From: DALYJJ01 sp033763935
GTDB lineage: Bacteria > Acidobacteriota > Terriglobia > Bryobacterales > Bryobacteraceae
Reading direction: 5' to 3'
Assembly (NCBI GenBank): GCA_033763935.1
Contig: JANRJO010000070.1
Location: 107,644 to 171,643, forward strand
Length of the DNA stretch: 64,000 nt
Shown here: positions 62,178 to 64,000 of the stretch, in pieces
Position numbering within the stretch: the first letter of the stretch is position 1
Layout: every line of letters begins with the position of its first letter
Notes under the pieces: generated by a model
Told to the model about the DNA's origin: nothing
Databases searched by the model: none
Seen by the model: the letters and a program-made list of their open reading frames with translations, nothing else
Made by a program: the position numbers and the translations under genes

Positions 62178-62181
<4 letters not shown>
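61405..62181 (+). CDS. MBL-fold metallohydrolase (YycJ/WalJ-like) with a probable ATC start
   Basis: A 258-residue metallo-beta-lactamase-fold protein. The frame reads VKVCVLASSSSGNCTYI, then the metal motif THEHSDHVCGLGPL, and later DLGYMPDSIRVHLRGC, LESNHDLDML and VLGHLSEQNNHPE. YycJ-type proteins have exonuclease activity and cell-wall links. No ATG, GTG or TTG exists in frame between the comM stop (61366-61368) and the catalytic region. GGGGGAGG at 61392-61399 sits 5 nt before ATC 61405, exactly where relatives begin. An out-of-frame ATG lies at 61382. The stop overlaps the purB TTG. Confidence 0.85.
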
Positions 62182-63494
<1,313 letters not shown>

Positions 63495-63542
63495 TCCCCG
63501 GAACGACCGAACATAAAAGAGTACAGGAGCAGTTTTTCCCAA

Positions 63543-64000
63543 ATGAAACCGTCATCCTCCAGCGGTGTGGACAAATCGATCAGCAAAGTGCGCCGGGCCG
63601 GCCATCCGCTCGACGTCTTCTTTACGCCGAAGAACATCGCCGTGATCGGCGCCACCGAGAATCCCGGCAGCGTGGGACGCACCACGCTGTGGAACCTGAT
63701 CAGCTCGCCGTTTGGCGGCGCCGTTTTCCCCATCAATCCGAAGCGGCCCAGTGTGCTGGGCATCAAGGCCTATCCGAGCATCAAGGACGTCCCGGCGGAA
63801 GTCGATCTGGTGGTGGTGGTGACGCCTTCCTCCACCATCCCCGCCCTCATCCGGGATTGCGGCGAGGTGGGAGTCCGCGGCGCTGTGGTCATCTCCGCCG
63901 GCTTCAAGGAGATGGGGCCCACCGGAGTGGAACTGGAGCGTCAACTGCTCGAAGAGGCGCGCAACGCCGACATCCGCATCATCGGCCCGAACTGCCTGGG
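63543..64000 (+). CDS. CoA-binding domain of an ADP-forming acyl-CoA synthetase (3' truncated by window edge)
   Basis: The first 152 residues are visible. After a basic N-terminus, the CoA-binding Rossmann domain begins with KNIAVIGATENPGSVGRTTL and continues with VFPINPKRPSVLGIKAYPSI, VDLVVVVTPSSTIPALIRDC, AVVISAGFKEMGPTGVELER and DIRIIGPNCLG. This is the layout of acetate-CoA ligase (ADP-forming) alpha subunits and Pat-type acetyltransferases; the missing part decides which. The gene runs off the right edge. Confidence 0.88.
   Translation, partial: MKPSSSSGVDKSISKVRRAGHPLDVFFTPKNIAVIGATENPGSVGRTTLWNLISSPFGGAVFPINPKRPSVLGIKAYPSIKDVPAEVDLVVVVTPSSTIPALIRDCGEVGVRGAVVISAGFKEMGPTGVELERQLLEEARNADIRIIGPNCL

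Overview
This window is a dense, GC-rich bacterial chromosome segment. It most resembles Acidobacteriota of the Bryobacterales/Solibacteraceae type. The clues are a long FtsX/MacB-type orphan permease of the kind frequent in Acidobacteria, two DUF1080 proteins, an ECF sigma factor of the TIGR02999 type, an exosortase/EpsI/PEP-CTERM system, carboxypeptidase-regulatory-like repeats, and Tat-type leaders on Gfo/Idh and class V aminotransferase proteins. The assignment comes from reading protein families, not from a database search. About 95% of the window is coding. I saw no tRNA, rRNA, CRISPR array or insertion sequence. Neighbouring genes very often overlap by 4 nt (ATGA, GTGA, TTGA).

Layout. 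0-5.7 kb: end of a carboxypeptidase-regulatory-like protein, STAS protein, DUF1080 protein, SurE, enoyl-CoA hydratase, periplasmic glutathione peroxidase, GalE. 5.7-9.6 kb: Ser/Thr kinase, CsgG-like secreted protein, small conserved protein, paired SMR-type transporter subunits. 9.6-14.7 kb: AT-rich spacer with inverted repeats, PilZ protein, small membrane protein, ECF sigma factor, metallophosphoesterase, large orphan permease. 14.7-16.1 kb: orphan hydrogenase-maturation protease behind a coupled 27-codon ORF, then an ArsR regulator. 16.1-19.7 kb: one overlapping operon of ECF sigma, zinc anti-sigma, B-box membrane protein, LiaI/LiaF-like protein and DUF4097 protein. 19.9-23.3 kb: flippase-like protein, NrdR, and RpoD with a clear promoter, a hairpin over its ribosome binding site and an intrinsic terminator. 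23.3-35.6 kb: PEP-CTERM protein, two MacB-type permeases, class V aminotransferase, S9 peptidase, EpsI/exosortase, S55 (SpoIVB-type) peptidase and a coupled propeller protein. 35.6-44.2 kb: a roughly 2,260-residue protein joining a TamB-like region to five POTRA domains and an Omp85 barrel, a TPR protein, and a response regulator-PP2C phosphatase. 44.3-49.6 kb: DUF1080, pyruvate kinase, UppP, FtsK. 49.6-54.9 kb: a broken ParD/ParE pair, an internally duplicated beta-barrel protein, two overlapping methyltransferases, TIM-barrel isomerase and Gfo/Idh oxidoreductase. 55-64 kb: Rrf2 regulator, ClpP, rhamnulokinase, a second ECF sigma operon, ComM/YifB ATPase, MBL-fold hydrolase, PurB, and the start of an acyl-CoA synthetase.

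Three observations stand out. (1) The methyltransferase at 51987 carries an in-frame TGA at codon 182. Clear family-like coding continues for 47 more codons, and a hairpin that fits the bacterial SECIS description lies just downstream, so this is probably a selenoprotein. (2) The 35597-42370 protein looks like a whole translocation-and-assembly module in one chain. (3) The MBL-fold gene at 61405 has no ATG, GTG or TTG before its catalytic motif, and its Shine-Dalgarno points to an ATC start, so ordinary gene callers would truncate it.

Working together, the envelope genes (exosortase, Omp85/TamB, LiaF/DUF4097 operon, permeases, UppP, FtsK) and the regulators (three ECF sigmas, PilZ, STAS, PP2C, Ser/Thr kinase) suggest a free-living heterotroph with heavy investment in cell-surface biogenesis and in breakdown of plant or microbial sugars (DUF1080, Gfo/Idh, rhamnulokinase, GalE).
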